The translations under genes and the position numbers were made by a program. Positions 13,266 through 13,497 of a stretch of DNA of 13,497 nucleotides are shown here, in pieces; the stretch's first letter is position 1; the number at the start of each line of letters is the position of its first letter. The notes below the pieces were generated by a model. It did not search any database, had not been told where the DNA came from, and worked only from the letters and a program-made list of their open reading frames with translations. Location of the stretch: positions 1 through 13,497 of the forward strand of contig JBBRFH010000072.1 of assembly GCA_038224615.1 (NCBI GenBank), given 5' to 3'. The stretch is from JBBRFH01 sp038224615. GTDB taxonomy: Bacteria > Planctomycetota > Phycisphaerae > Tepidisphaerales > Tepidisphaeraceae.

Positions 13266-13448
13266 CATCGCTTTCGCAGCGCCCGGACTCCCGCGCCTGT
13301 CGTTGCGCAGATGAGGGGACGCCAAAGTCGCGCCACGCGCTGCCTCATTCATACCGCCGTCGCTCGAAAAAGTGGGCGGGAAAATCCGTCGTGGTACGAT
13401 CTGACGCAACCCGTGCTTTGCTCCACTTACACGCCGGGGCAACGCCCT

Positions 13449-13497
13449 GGTTCCGAGCGTTCAACACCCGATCAGGATTGACCCGACGCTCCGAACC
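13449..13497. repeat. imperfect palindrome at the window edge
   Basis: GGTTCCGAGCGT (13449-13460) and ACGCTCCGAACC (13486-13497) pair at 11 of 12 positions; TCAA (13461-13464) and TTGA (13478-13481) can extend the stem with a bulge. The right arm ends at the last base of the window, so the element may be longer. Confidence 0.45.

Larger units (their letters stand above)
12904..13497. other. 594-bp gap without a convincing gene
   Basis: Short frames on both strands lack RBS, recognisable motifs or protein-like composition. The gap holds the RBS (12911-12915) and possible promoter of the BRCT-like gene, a 9-bp inverted pair ATGTATCAG (13101-13109) / CTGATACAT (13199-13207), CCGGCC/GGCCGG (13152-13157, 13166-13171), the palindrome TCCGGCCGGA (13227-13236), a perfect 11-bp hairpin (13241-13265) and a palindrome at the window edge. 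A small RNA is possible but unsupported. Confidence 0.5.

Noticed and set aside
13140..13442. A 100-codon - strand frame in the final gap
   Set aside because: No RBS, no motifs, and it runs through the strong hairpin at 13241-13265.

Overview
This is GC-rich bacterial chromosome carrying ten complete protein genes and one partial gene, with no rRNA, tRNA, CRISPR array or transposase. Several traits suggest a planctomycete, possibly of the Phycisphaerae: a Thr-Gln-Pro-Ala-rich linker in an exported protein, a membrane-anchored coiled-coil protein with a BRCT-like end, signalling genes with mixed domain orders, several starts without a Shine-Dalgarno sequence, and a different imperfect palindrome in most intergenic gaps. 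The taxonomy is an inference from style, not from a marker gene.

Left part (2-6552). The end of an EAL-type c-di-GMP phosphodiesterase is followed by a transaldolase, both on the + strand. On the - strand, read right to left, lies a four-gene signalling cluster: an excisionase-like HTH fused to a receiver (6552-5989), a large HDOD-GAF-histidine kinase (5927-3660), a receiver-coiled-coil-GAF protein (3543-2335) and a PilZ-like protein (2289-1855). The kinase sits between two receivers with intact phospho-acceptor aspartates, so a local phosphorelay is plausible. The PilZ-like gene and the nearby EAL gene hint at a link to c-di-GMP.

Middle part (6553-8363). After a 306-bp gap with a long hairpin comes purQ (- strand), then an exported protein of unknown function built from two similar small beta-rich units (- strand).

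Right part (8468-11268). A + strand run of housekeeping genes: tilS (tRNA-Ile lysidine synthetase), xseB (exonuclease VII small subunit), ispA-type prenyl diphosphate synthase overlapping xseB, and aat (leucyl/phenylalanyl-tRNA-protein transferase). Convergent to aat is a 488-residue membrane-anchored coiled-coil protein with a beta domain and a BRCT-like C-terminus (12903-11437). The last 594 bp hold a possible promoter and several palindromes but no convincing gene.

The observations most worth following are the signalling cluster with its unusual domain orders, the BRCT-like membrane protein, the set of unrelated intergenic palindromes, and -10-like hexamers placed 6-8 nt before start codons, which suggest leaderless mRNAs.
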